From positions 1 to 64,000 of the forward strand of contig JAJRQO010000014.1 in NCBI GenBank assembly GCA_024280215.1: a stretch of DNA of 64,000 bases. The letters run 5' to 3'. This DNA comes from Candidatus Zixiibacteriota bacterium (GTDB lineage: Bacteria > Zixibacteria > MSB-5A5 > GN15 > FEB-12). Below the pieces are notes generated by a model. That model was given only the letters and a program-made list of their open reading frames with translations. It was not told the origin of the DNA and did not search any database. Below, one piece after another: positions 36,101 to 43,212 of this stretch; the first letter of the stretch is position 1, and the number at the start of each line of letters is the position of its first letter. A program made the position numbers and the translations under genes.

Positions 36101-36866
36101 TGCCACCAATGACCTCAAAGCACTTGGTACTCTCATGCTGATGCTTGGCAAACTCGGTGTTGATGGTTCAGGTATTGCGATAACATCGGGACAGTGTAAC
36201 CAAACGGGGATGAAAATCACAGGCTATGACCGTCATCTACTTCCTGGTGGACGATCTGTTGAAGATGCTTCTGCGATGAAAGAAATTTCTGCTATTTGGC
36301 AAAAAGATATTTCTGCAACGATTGAAAAATCTGGACATAATATCAACCGTAAGATGCGTGATAATAAAATTCGGGCAGCCTTTATCTTTGGTGAGAACCC
36401 AGCCAAGGACCCAGAATACAATTCGTTTATTGACCATCTTGATTTCTTGGTTGTCGCTGATATGTTTAAAAATGAAACCGTTCAGATGGCTGATGTTTTC
36501 CTACCGATGTCATCATACCTTGAGGGCAAGGGGCATCTTACCAATTGGGCTGGCACAAAACAATTCACCAATCCAATCGGCGAACCTTTGAGTGGGAAAC
36601 TGAATCTCGATATTATCAATGAACTGATGCACATCGTTGGTTATGACCGTGCCATAAATTCATTTGATGAGTTAGCATCTGAGATTGAGTACATGCAGAA
36701 ACATGCTGGGGTAGCGGTTCCACTTCAGGCACCATTTGCGACTGACGATGGCAAGGCACACTTCGCATTGTACACGACAGAAATTTCTACGACGTCTGCC
36801 AATGTCGAAGATATACTTGAAATCGATTCCCGCATCGCCGCCCGCACCAAAGAAATCAATGTGTAG
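33126..36866 (+). CDS. Fusion: NuoG-like ferredoxin + GltD-like FAD/NAD(P) + molybdopterin-type domain
   Basis: A 1246-residue multidomain redox protein. Residues 1-80: plant-type [2Fe-2S] (C36, C47, C50, C64). About 95-165: cysteine-rich GltD/NuoG-like region (HYADCLGPCRLGC; CGRVCTRKCEVNC). About 195-540: glutamate-synthase-small-subunit-like flavoprotein with IIGGGPAGLTAAYY and VVGGGNTALDAARSS nucleotide sites. About 625-690: two [4Fe-4S] clusters (CIRCGRCVMTC; CVSCGNCIDVCP). From about 697: molybdopterin oxidoreductase fold (VCNYCSVGCN; GELCVKGRFG). The catalytic Cys or Sec seen in formate dehydrogenases at the 'R-x-C/U-H' site is replaced: near 825 the sequence reads QRLTTEADYHAL. The C-terminal pterin-binding lobe also appears short. 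It is the third subunit of a NuoEF complex, perhaps joining NADH, a second nucleotide and ferredoxin; formate dehydrogenase activity is unlikely. Confidence 0.82.
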   Translation: MVKLTINGKEVTASEDKTILQVCREQNIDNNIPTLCNDDKLKPYGSCFLCVVEMEGVDKLFPSCATKVGEGMKIQTRSEKVKAARKTCLELLVSDHYADCLGPCRLGCPADVDIQGYMSLINLGKPTEAIALIKEKLPFPSVCGRVCTRKCEVNCRRSVIDAPVGIDFLKRYAADQDMIGEMWQPTPKPDNGIPVAIIGGGPAGLTAAYYLVCEGYRPTVYEALPKLGGMLRYGIPEYRLPKDVLAKEIDWITSLGVEVKTETALGKDFTIDSLFDDGFKSVFIGLGAQVGKPMRVENEDVEGVLSGVEFLQQVELKTAPKISGKVIVVGGGNTALDAARSSIRLGADEVVILYRRTRKEMPANIMEIDAADEEGIKMEFLAAPSSINVDKDGRMKSIECFRMELGEPDDSGRRRPVKIDGSEHAIEADWIIAAIGQDVNLDGVDTDDQIELTSWKTIVAKEGTFNTDRPGVFAGGDVVTGPADAVDAIAAGRQAAVAIDSYIKNNVIKPLGYRFESKRDAFHTIKREDLLEVETSERHQMLELPVAKRVSSFDEVEVGYTQDEAVKESLRCAECGCDVSIACDFRDYCSEYEVDQNRFVGAYNKYKVDTRHPFIKIDSNKCIRCGRCVMTCSEILNVSALGFVNRGFRTIVKPAMEKPLLETNCVSCGNCIDVCPTGALNEKMPFRRSGPWKMEGTQSVCNYCSVGCNILINHKTPDLFFVTGAPPDAEPNNGELCVKGRFGYEHYLDGSRLTKPMVKKGDRMVECTWEEAFDAIKVGIGNVYEHADRDQTLITASPKLTNEELYLAGMFARAAVGTNNITSFQRLTTEADYHALDDILGATASTVSNKDVENADLFIFLGGNPTADNPVLGWQMKRRMKNGTKAIVINSNEIDLVQYATAWADPRRGTSTVLLNVIMAELIKAGKIDESFIAGKTTNFDQVKDEMLKHDLDEAASVSGVTAKTISKIVEILSDPSLKIVAYYNMDSRIDRATNDLKALGTLMLMLGKLGVDGSGIAITSGQCNQTGMKITGYDRHLLPGGRSVEDASAMKEISAIWQKDISATIEKSGHNINRKMRDNKIRAAFIFGENPAKDPEYNSFIDHLDFLVVADMFKNETVQMADVFLPMSSYLEGKGHLTNWAGTKQFTNPIGEPLSGKLNLDIINELMHIVGYDRAINSFDELASEIEYMQKHAGVAVPLQAPFATDDGKAHFALYTTEISTTSANVEDILEIDSRIAARTKEINV

Positions 36867-36873
36867 CACATAA

Positions 36874-36993
36874 TGTCATTCCCAACTTGCTTGGTGCCTG
36901 CAGGCACTTGGGAATCTATATAGTAGGGCAGGTCTTTCCAAGACCTGCCTTTTTTAAGAAAGTCACCCTGAGTGGAGTCGAAGGGACTTTCTT
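36874..36993. repeat. Palindromes after the fusion gene, including the operon terminator
   Basis: 36874-36914 is an imperfect ATTCCCAACTTGCTTGG / CACTTGGGAAT palindrome with GTGCCTGCAGGCAC inside. 36957-36993 carries AAAGTCACCCTGAGTGGAGT with arms pairing to GGACTTTCTT, a relative of the CTTCGACTC family. The next 240 bp to 37235 is AT-rich with no recognised gene. Confidence 0.65.
36927..36955 (+). terminator. Intrinsic terminator of the electron-transfer operon
   Basis: GGCAGGTCTT-TCC-AAGACCTGCC is a perfect 10-bp stem with a 3-nt loop followed by six T residues. It lies 60 bp after the fusion gene stop and resembles the 940-974 and 2475-2500 palindromes, so a dispersed repeat appears to serve as a terminator. 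Confidence 0.85.
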
Positions 36994-37235
36994 AAAAGTT
37001 ATCCACAATCTCAATGGCTATAGATTCCGTTCAATCTTTTCTGTCTTATTAGGTTACACCGAATTGGGTTTGTTTTGTCAAATTTAAGTTTTTTTGATTG
37101 TCTCTTTTCCTCTTGATAAAATTATACGCTTCTCATAGAATAGGGGAGAGTTTGGAATTACATCGGATGTGTAGGGAATATGTGACTCGCAATCTTATAT
37201 CTATAAGAACAAGAAAACACCTGTCCGCCATTGTC

Positions 37236-37262
37236 GTTCCAGCGAAGGCTGGAATCCAGTCT
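37236..37262 (+). repeat. TTCCAGCGAAGGCTGGAA palindrome, copy 1
   Basis: An 18-bp palindromic core followed by TCCAGTCTT, just before the 3' end of the MORN gene. The same core and tail recur at 38011-38050 (same orientation, with an insert) and 38357-38400 (opposite orientation). Confidence 0.8.
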
Positions 37263-37283
37263 TAAAAATCAAAAGAAACCGTA

Positions 37284-37970
37284 TCAATCTTCAACTGTAA
37301 CTAACACTCCATTATCAAACAAGTCTTGTTTTATCATTTCACCACGTTCATTATATGTTGTCCATTTCCCATGTTTTTTACCTTCGTTCATTTTACCTAC
37401 ATCAAACCCATCTATTCTATCAACCCATAAATCTAATTCCTTGTTTTCAAAAGGGTAATCGATACGAAGTCTTGTACGATTCTTACCAATACAAAGGAGT
37501 AATTTTCCATCCATATAAAAACAACTACTATCTAAATTATCACTCATAAATTCTTTGGGTGAATCTTTAAACCACTTACATAACCCATGAAGATTACCTT
37601 GTTTGTAATACAGTATAGATTTTTCAGTATGGTTTTGATACCATTCAACAGATAATCCATGTTTTTTAGCATTTATAAATTGGCTCTCTTCTGCTTTCAT
37701 ACCATTTTCATACCAACTAATAAATGAATACGTCATTGTATTCACATAAGCATATTCCGCAGAGATTTTGTTTTTTCCATTCTTATACCAACTCATATAT
37801 TGCCCATGTTTTACAAACCCTTTTTCGTTCCCATAATGATTCGTTCTCATGTATAGTTCTTTTAATGTACTATCTTCATAATATACTGAAACAGTATCAT
37901 ATTTTGTGTCATCCCATCCAAAAGATAAAGCTGGTAGTAAAGTGATTAAAAGTATTAGTAATGTTTTCAT
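37284..37970 (-). CDS. Exported MORN-like repeat protein
   Basis: A 228-residue protein with a signal peptide (about 1-18) and several MORN_2-type repeats, seen as recurring 'HGxxxxWYxNGxx' units: KHGQYMSWYKNGKNKISAEY, ISWYENGMKAEE, KHGLSVEWYQNH, LHGLCKWFKDS, KHGKWTTYNERGEMIKQDLF. MORN-type repeats mediate protein or lipid contact; in bacteria such proteins (often called YwqK-like) mostly have no assigned role. It is monocistronic and lies between two palindromes of the TTCCAGCGAAGG family. Confidence 0.75.
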   Translation of the reverse strand: MKTLLILLITLLPALSFGWDDTKYDTVSVYYEDSTLKELYMRTNHYGNEKGFVKHGQYMSWYKNGKNKISAEYAYVNTMTYSFISWYENGMKAEESQFINAKKHGLSVEWYQNHTEKSILYYKQGNLHGLCKWFKDSPKEFMSDNLDSSCFYMDGKLLLCIGKNRTRLRIDYPFENKELDLWVDRIDGFDVGKMNEGKKHGKWTTYNERGEMIKQDLFDNGVLVTVED

Positions 37971-38010
37971 GAAATCTCCAATCTATTTATAATTATTTTT
38001 GCATTATTAT

Positions 38011-38050
38011 ACCTGCGAAGGCTGTGCCTGCAGGCACGCTGGAATCCAGT
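38011..38050 (+). repeat. TTCCAGCGAAGG-family palindrome, copy 2 with internal insert
   Basis: GCGAAGGCTG is followed by GTGCCTGCAGGCAC, then GCTGGAATCCAGTCTT. The inner 14-bp palindrome (also inside 36874-36914) looks inserted into the loop of the outer one. It directly precedes the 3' end of the GIY-YIG gene. Confidence 0.7.
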
Positions 38051-38052
38051 CT

Positions 38053-38340
38053 TTAAATCAATCGGTTATATAAATCTTCCCATTCTTTATTATCTTTTTC
38101 AATAAGTTTCAACTTCCAATTTCGTTTCCACCATTTTAATTGTTTCTCCCTACGAATAGCATCTTCAATACTGTCAGCGGATTCATAGTACACTAACGTA
38201 TCAATATTATACTTTGATGTAAAGCAACTCCCAAGTTTGTTTTTGTGTTGGTAGACTCGTTTTATTAAGTCGTTTGTGACGCCGATGTAAAGTGTACCGT
38301 TTCGTTTACTTGCAAGTATGTATACATAGTATGTTTTCAA
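38053..38340 (-). CDS. GIY-YIG nuclease, short YhbQ-like family
   Basis: A 95-residue protein from a TTG start (reverse complement of 38338-38340), chosen because AGAAAGG lies 7 nt upstream and homology begins there; the frame upstream runs through repeats (VIPAKAG). The GIY-YIG core is YYVYILASKRNGTLYIGVTN, and a catalytic-type arginine and glutamate lie in NDLIKRVYQH and DAIRREKQLKWW. Single-domain members are common but poorly understood; they are not UvrC. The gene is bracketed by inverted copies of the TTCCAGCGAAGG palindrome, echoing the RAYT arrangement 9 kb upstream. Confidence 0.85.
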   Translation of the reverse strand: MKTYYVYILASKRNGTLYIGVTNDLIKRVYQHKNKLGSCFTSKYNIDTLVYYESADSIEDAIRREKQLKWWKRNWKLKLIEKDNKEWEDLYNRLI

Positions 38341-38356
38341 AATAAAACCTTTCTGG

Positions 38357-38400
38357 TTCCCAGCCTTCGCTGGGATGACAAAGGGGACAGGGATGACAAA
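38357..38400 (-). repeat. TTCCAGCGAAGG-family palindrome, copy 3 (inverted)
   Basis: CCCAGCCTTCGCTGGG followed by ATGACAAAGGGG, which is then partly repeated (GGGATGACAAAGGGG). It lies upstream of the GIY-YIG gene in the opposite orientation to copy 2. Confidence 0.75.
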
Positions 38401-38978
38401 GGGGGGCGTTGTGAAAAATAATAAAGCGATGATAGCGTTAGGGCAAAATTTTCCATGCTTTAACATACAATCTCTGACTGACAGGGAATGTCATACTAAT
38501 CTCAATTTCCCTACAACATCCCACTAAATCCAAAAATTTCTCTTTAGATGAATGACCTAAAGAAGAGAGAGAAAATACATGAACAAAAACACTATAAATT
38601 ATAATATCAAAAATGGCTTTAAGCCATTTTTAAGGGCAAACCCATTTCCTCCTAACACCCTGCGGGTGATTTTTTATAGCGAAAGTTAGTATGAAAAAGG
38701 ACGTTTAAAAAACTTTTTATATGAGATGGAACCCATTTTGGAAATTAAAAAGTCAGGAGGACAGGCCTCCTGACCTACAAGACTTTGTCGGGTTTCTCGA
38801 TTTAGAAATCTTGCGATTTCAAACCAACTGAACAGCCTGCAAGCTGAGCAAACCCGACCTAGAAGTTTTGTACAAATTAGGAGGTTCAGGCATGCCTGAA
38901 CCCTACAGATAATATAAACAATAAAAGAAAACTGATTTCTTTCTTGTTATCTTTACAAATTCATTGTAGTTTCTCAAA
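38401..38978. repeat. Repeat-filled intergenic region before the Mpv17-like gene
   Basis: Contents in order: 38474-38494, the 21-bp CTGACTGACAGGG segment shared with 29989; 38609-38631, an AAAAATGGCTT/AAGCCATTTTT hairpin; 38752-38774, the GTCAGGAGGACAGGCCTCCT palindrome; 38787-38858, a long GTCGGGTTTCTCG REP-like element with inner GAAATCTTGCGATTTC hairpin, related to 29895-29948 with an extra CCTGCAAGCTGAGC stretch; 38883-38902, GGTTCAGGCATGCCTGAACC. No gene is seen. Confidence 0.75.
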
Positions 38979-39512
38979 ATGACAGACTCATATATCAACT
39001 TTGTTTTGGCTAATCCGCTATTGTCGGCAGCAATCCAGTTTGCTGTGTTAGGCACATTGGGTGAACTGATTTCGTTTTCATTTATCAAAAAGAAATTAGC
39101 CCTTCCATGTTCTTTCGGGCAACTTGTTGCCAAAATTTTCGCATGGGCATTGCTTGGGATTATTATCAAATATGGTTTTGCGGGGATGAAAGGGTTCACT
39201 CTTGCTCTGCTTGACCATCATCTGTTACCACAACTTTTTGCCACAGGTATCGGATGGGCGTTTGCTGTCTCTGTTCTGACCAATATCTTTTTCGGACCTC
39301 AGATGATGTTTTTCCACAGGCTTGAAGATAACCTGATTATGGGCGAGAAAAACTACCAAGGAATGTCGGTCGCTTTGAAGACTTTACTCTGGTTTTGGAT
39401 CCCAGCCCATACCGTGACTTTCTCGTTACCTGTTGAATATCAGATAGGGCTTGCAGCGATGTGGGGGATGGTTTTAGGCATTATTTTAGGGTATAGTAAC
39501 AGCCGAAAATAG
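38979..39512 (+). CDS. Polytopic membrane protein, Mpv17/PMP22-like
   Basis: A 177-residue protein with four or five predicted membrane helices. The segment VLTNIFFGPQMMFFHRLEDN (about 105-124) and the following WFWIPAHTVTFSLP resemble the core of bacterial Mpv17/PMP22-family proteins. Eukaryotic members are channel-like; bacterial function is unknown. ATG 38979 has no strong ribosome site. It stands alone between a repeat field and the rpe gene. The family call is by motif recollection and should be treated as tentative. Confidence 0.5.
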   Translation: MTDSYINFVLANPLLSAAIQFAVLGTLGELISFSFIKKKLALPCSFGQLVAKIFAWALLGIIIKYGFAGMKGFTLALLDHHLLPQLFATGIGWAFAVSVLTNIFFGPQMMFFHRLEDNLIMGEKNYQGMSVALKTLLWFWIPAHTVTFSLPVEYQIGLAAMWGMVLGIILGYSNSRK

Positions 39513-39573
39513 ACCTAAAATCTCTCTGTAATTCCTGCTTGCCAAGTCGAATATTTCTATATACATTTCCGCC

Positions 39574-40245
39574 ATGATAAAAATAGCTCCCTCCGTATTA
39601 GCAGTAGACTTTACAAAATTGGGTGCTGAGATTCAATCGGCTGACAATTCTCAAGCTGATTGGCATCACTTGGATATTATGGACGGGCATTTTGTCCCGA
39701 ATATCTCGTTTGGTCCAGCACTTGTCAAAACTGTTGACAAAATTTCCGACAGATATCTTGACGTACATCTCATGCTTTCAGAACCTGAAAAATACTTTGA
39801 AGATTTCAAAGATGCAGGTGCCGATAGCATTACATTTCATATCGAAATTCATCCCGACCCTCGTGAACATTTGAAGACGATTAAAGAGATGGGGATACAT
39901 GCGGGGATTTCTCTCAATCCTGACGCCAAAGCGGAACAAGTAATTCCATATCTCAAAGATTGTGATTTGCTTTTAGTGATGTCAGTTTTTCCTGGATTTG
40001 GGGGACAGTCATTTATTGAGTCTTCGCTTGATACTATAGCTGAGTGTCGTAAGCATATTGACAAGAATAACTTAAAATGTCTTATTTCTGTCGATGGTGG
40101 CGTTACTGGTGAGAATGCACAGCGGGTTGTTGATGCGGGTGCTGATGTATTGGTGATGGGTTCGGCGTTTTATAAGTCGACTGAACGTGCCAATTTGGTC
40201 GAAGCAGTTCATGATATTAAAAGAAATAAACAAGTAATTGAATAA
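39574..40245 (+). CDS. rpe: Ribulose-phosphate 3-epimerase
   Basis: A 223-residue TIM-barrel enzyme. Signatures: IAPSVLAVDFTKLGAEI at the start, HLDIMDGHFVPNISFGPALV with the metal-binding His and Asp, LDVHLMLSEPEKY, VMSVFPGFGGQSFI and SVDGGVTGENAQ, then the phosphate-binding MGSAFYK. It interconverts ribulose-5-P and xylulose-5-P in the pentose phosphate pathway. It precedes transketolase by about 50 bp, and the two act in consecutive steps. Confidence 0.96.
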   Translation: MIKIAPSVLAVDFTKLGAEIQSADNSQADWHHLDIMDGHFVPNISFGPALVKTVDKISDRYLDVHLMLSEPEKYFEDFKDAGADSITFHIEIHPDPREHLKTIKEMGIHAGISLNPDAKAEQVIPYLKDCDLLLVMSVFPGFGGQSFIESSLDTIAECRKHIDKNNLKCLISVDGGVTGENAQRVVDAGADVLVMGSAFYKSTERANLVEAVHDIKRNKQVIE

Positions 40246-40296
40246 TTATAAAGTGAATATAGAGTTTTGATATATCTCAATAAGGAAATCAGGCAG

Positions 40297-42222
40297 ATGT
40301 TTGAACAAGGACGTGGCTTCTCAGAAGAAAAACTTTCGAGTGAATTAAAAAATAAAATTAGCGATGCCGCCAAAGTGTGTCGTGGCAATATTATCAAAAT
40401 GACAACGCTTGCTATGTCGGGACATCCTGGTGGTTCGATGTCATCTGTTGACATTTATCTGATGCTCTATATGTTGAGCAATATTGACTCCAAAAACACA
40501 ACTCGTGATGACCGTGATCGGATTATTATCTCGCACGGACATACTTCCCCTGGGGCATACACTGCATTAGCAATTGCTGACTTTTTTGATGTAGATGATG
40601 CTATTGCTGGCTTTCGTTTAGCTGGTTCACCATTTGAAGGGCATGTAGAACGTTCGGTGCCTGGGATTGAATGGGGAACAGGTAACTTAGGTCAAGGACT
40701 TGCGGTTGGATTAGGCAAAGCACTTTATGCTCGCTTGTCAGACCAAGATTTTCATACTTTTGTCGTTATGGGTGACGGGGAACAGCAAAAAGGTCAAATT
40801 GGCGAGTCTCGTAAAATTGCTGCTAAGTTCAAATTATCAAAACTGACGACGATTATCGATTATAATAAATTACAAATTTCAGGTGACATCTCAGACGTGC
40901 TTCATCAGAATCTTACAGAAGAATGGAAAGCTGATGGTTGGCAGGTTATAGAAATCGATGGTCATGATTACGACCAGATTTATGACGCTCTCTACAAAGC
41001 TAAACACAATGATGGTGCTCCTATTATGATCTTAGCAAATACGGTTATGGGTAAAGGGATTTCATTTATGGAAAACAAGCATGGCTTCCATGGTGCTCCT
41101 GTCAAACCGAATCAGTTAACCGATGCACTCGCTGAACTTGGTATGGAAAATGACTTAGAGAAATATCAGCAGATGCGAACTTCGGAATTTGCTACAAAAT
41201 TAGCACAAAAATATCCGTTTGTAAAACCGGCATATCCTAATGTAAACAAAGGTGAAACTATCAATTATGCGATTGATGACAAAAGTGATAATCGTTCTGC
41301 ATTTGGAAATGCATTAGTCTCGGTTGCTGATGCCAATGCTAATAATAAAGGTTTTCATATTGGTGTCTTTGATTGTGACTTAGCAGGTTCTGTCAAGACT
41401 GCCGGCTTTGCCAAAAAATATCCAGACAGCTTTTTCCAGTTTGGCATAACAGAACATTCTACTGCAACAACAGTTGGTTCTCTTTCGGGAGAAAATGCGA
41501 TAGGGGTATGGGCTGATTTTGGAATGTTTGCAGTAGCAGAAACATACAACCAAGCACGTCTTAATGATATCAACCATGCCAATGCAAAACTATTTTGTAC
41601 CCATTGTGGAATCAATGTTGGTGAAGATGGAATGACTCATCAGTCGATAGATTATTTTGGACTTTTAAATTCAACTTTTGGATGGAAAGTTATCACTCCA
41701 GCTGATCCAAACCAAACCGATAAAATTGTACGCTATGTCTTAGCGACTCCTGGTAACTTTGCCGTTATCATGGGACGTTCGGTGATTCCTACAATCAGAA
41801 ATTCTGACGGGACGCCATTCTTTGGAGAGGGGTACGTGTACCGTTATGGTCGGATGGAAGAAATCCGCAAGGGTGAAAATGTTGCCGTGGTCTCATCTGG
41901 CAATATGTTGGCAACGGCTATGGAGGCGTACGAGAAAGATAGTTCATTCGCTTTGTATTCAATTTCAGATTGGTCTGATTTACATGCTGATGATATTAAA
42001 ACATTAGCAGGCTTCAAGAACATAATTGTCTTAGAGGATCACAATGTCAAAACTGGTTTAGGAACTGCAATTGCGGATGCGATGATGAGTTCTGGTAATA
42101 TAACTAAGTTAACAAAAATGGGCGTTACAAAATATGGTTCATCTGGAAAGCCTGTCGATTTATATAAAATGCTTGGCATGGATGCCGATGCGATTGTGCT
42201 AAAGGTAAAAGAACTCAATTAA
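40297..42222 (+). CDS. tkt: Transketolase
   Basis: A 641-residue single-chain transketolase from ATG 40297 (AAGGA about 10 nt upstream; a TTG 10 codons earlier is less likely). TPP-binding motifs: GHPGGSMSSVDIYLMLYM, SHGHTSPGAY, the GDGEQQKGQ ... NKLQISGD diphosphate site, and the pyrimidine domain GITEHSTATTVGSLSG. The C-terminal domain ends YGSSGKPVDLYKMLGMDADA. It transfers two-carbon ketol units between sugar phosphates. It is in an apparent operon with rpe, a glucokinase-like gene and thiamine pyrophosphokinase, which makes its cofactor. Confidence 0.95.
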   Translation: MFEQGRGFSEEKLSSELKNKISDAAKVCRGNIIKMTTLAMSGHPGGSMSSVDIYLMLYMLSNIDSKNTTRDDRDRIIISHGHTSPGAYTALAIADFFDVDDAIAGFRLAGSPFEGHVERSVPGIEWGTGNLGQGLAVGLGKALYARLSDQDFHTFVVMGDGEQQKGQIGESRKIAAKFKLSKLTTIIDYNKLQISGDISDVLHQNLTEEWKADGWQVIEIDGHDYDQIYDALYKAKHNDGAPIMILANTVMGKGISFMENKHGFHGAPVKPNQLTDALAELGMENDLEKYQQMRTSEFATKLAQKYPFVKPAYPNVNKGETINYAIDDKSDNRSAFGNALVSVADANANNKGFHIGVFDCDLAGSVKTAGFAKKYPDSFFQFGITEHSTATTVGSLSGENAIGVWADFGMFAVAETYNQARLNDINHANAKLFCTHCGINVGEDGMTHQSIDYFGLLNSTFGWKVITPADPNQTDKIVRYVLATPGNFAVIMGRSVIPTIRNSDGTPFFGEGYVYRYGRMEEIRKGENVAVVSSGNMLATAMEAYEKDSSFALYSISDWSDLHADDIKTLAGFKNIIVLEDHNVKTGLGTAIADAMMSSGNITKLTKMGVTKYGSSGKPVDLYKMLGMDADAIVLKVKELN

Positions 42223-42243
42223 TCTTGTATTGGAATTAAATTT

Positions 42244-43212
42244 ATGTTAGCAGGATATATTTCAGCTCATACGACTTTGTTGGCTCGGGTTCTTTCGATT
42301 AATTCAGAACCTGTGTTTACCAAGTTGGTAGAGTATGAAAATAGTCAGTTTTCAGGGTTTGATTCAATCCTTTCCTTGTATATGCGACAGAATAAAGTTG
42401 ACACAAAAGTCGCATGTTTTGGGGTTGCAGGGCCTGTAATCAATAACAAAGTAATGGCAACCAATATCCCATGGAAAATTGATGGAAGCAAATTGCAAGA
42501 GCAGTACGAATTTTCAAAAGTTAAGCTCTGTAATGACTTAGAGGCTACGGCTAAAGGGTTGTTTTACCTGACAGAAGAAAACCTTTTTACCATTAACAAA
42601 GGAAAAGAAGTAAAAGGTAGCAACTATGGATTGCTTGCTGCAGGTTGTGGACTTGGAGAAGGTCTACTCTTTTATGATGGTAAAAAATACCATCCGTATG
42701 CATCAGAAGGTGGCCATTCGGGTTTTACACCAGGCAATCAATTAGAAGCAGATTTATGGGAACATTTTTATAGTAATTTGGGTTTTGTAGAGACAGAAGA
42801 TATATTATCTTTAAGTGGGCTTGAACGAATTTATGAGTTTATGCTTTCCAACAATCGGGTTACAAAGCCTGATTGGTTTAAGAAAACAAAAGATAAACCA
42901 ACAAAGATTGTTGAGTTTGGTTTATCTGGTCATGATGAGGTCGCAGTAAAAACATTGGAATTGTTTATCGACTGTCTGGCGTCGGAAGCAGCCAATCTTG
43001 CCTTAAAAGGGATGACTCTTTCGGGGATGTACCTCGGGGGATTAATTGTACCACAAATTATTATGGCGATGGAAGATGGGCGGTTTATGGAACGTTTTGT
43101 ACATAAAGGAAAAATGGAAACATTACTTTCTAAAATCCCCGTTAAAGTAATTATGGATGATAAAATTGCTCTCAAGGGAGCAGGAACTATAGCATACGAG
43201 TTATCAAAATGA
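42244..43212 (+). CDS. glk: Glucokinase-family protein with degenerate phosphate-binding loop
   Basis: A 322-residue protein of the bacterial glucokinase (Glk, PF02685) family: FGVAGPV, TNIPWKIDGSKL, the catalytic-type aspartate in LCNDLEATAKGL (the ND of E. coli Glk D100), AAGCGLGEGLLF, SEGGHSGFTP with the glucose-binding Glu-Gly-Gly-His, and GGLIVPQI near residue 270. The N-terminal ATP phosphate loop, normally DIGGTxx, here reads AGYISAHTT, so the metal-binding aspartate is gone. Sugar binding looks preserved but phosphotransfer may be lost or altered. Its role could be glucose phosphorylation or sensing. It overlaps thiN by 4 bp. Confidence 0.75.
   Translation: MLAGYISAHTTLLARVLSINSEPVFTKLVEYENSQFSGFDSILSLYMRQNKVDTKVACFGVAGPVINNKVMATNIPWKIDGSKLQEQYEFSKVKLCNDLEATAKGLFYLTEENLFTINKGKEVKGSNYGLLAAGCGLGEGLLFYDGKKYHPYASEGGHSGFTPGNQLEADLWEHFYSNLGFVETEDILSLSGLERIYEFMLSNNRVTKPDWFKKTKDKPTKIVEFGLSGHDEVAVKTLELFIDCLASEAANLALKGMTLSGMYLGGLIVPQIIMAMEDGRFMERFVHKGKMETLLSKIPVKVIMDDKIALKGAGTIAYELSK

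Noticed and set aside
33126-36866. Simple annotation as formate dehydrogenase alpha subunit
   Set aside because: The catalytic Cys/Sec and following His are not present at the expected place and a GltD-like flavoprotein is fused.
38341-38466. 42-codon N-terminal extension of the GIY-YIG gene
   Set aside because: It translates palindromic repeat DNA (VIPAKAG-type text); homology and a ribosome site place the start at 38340.
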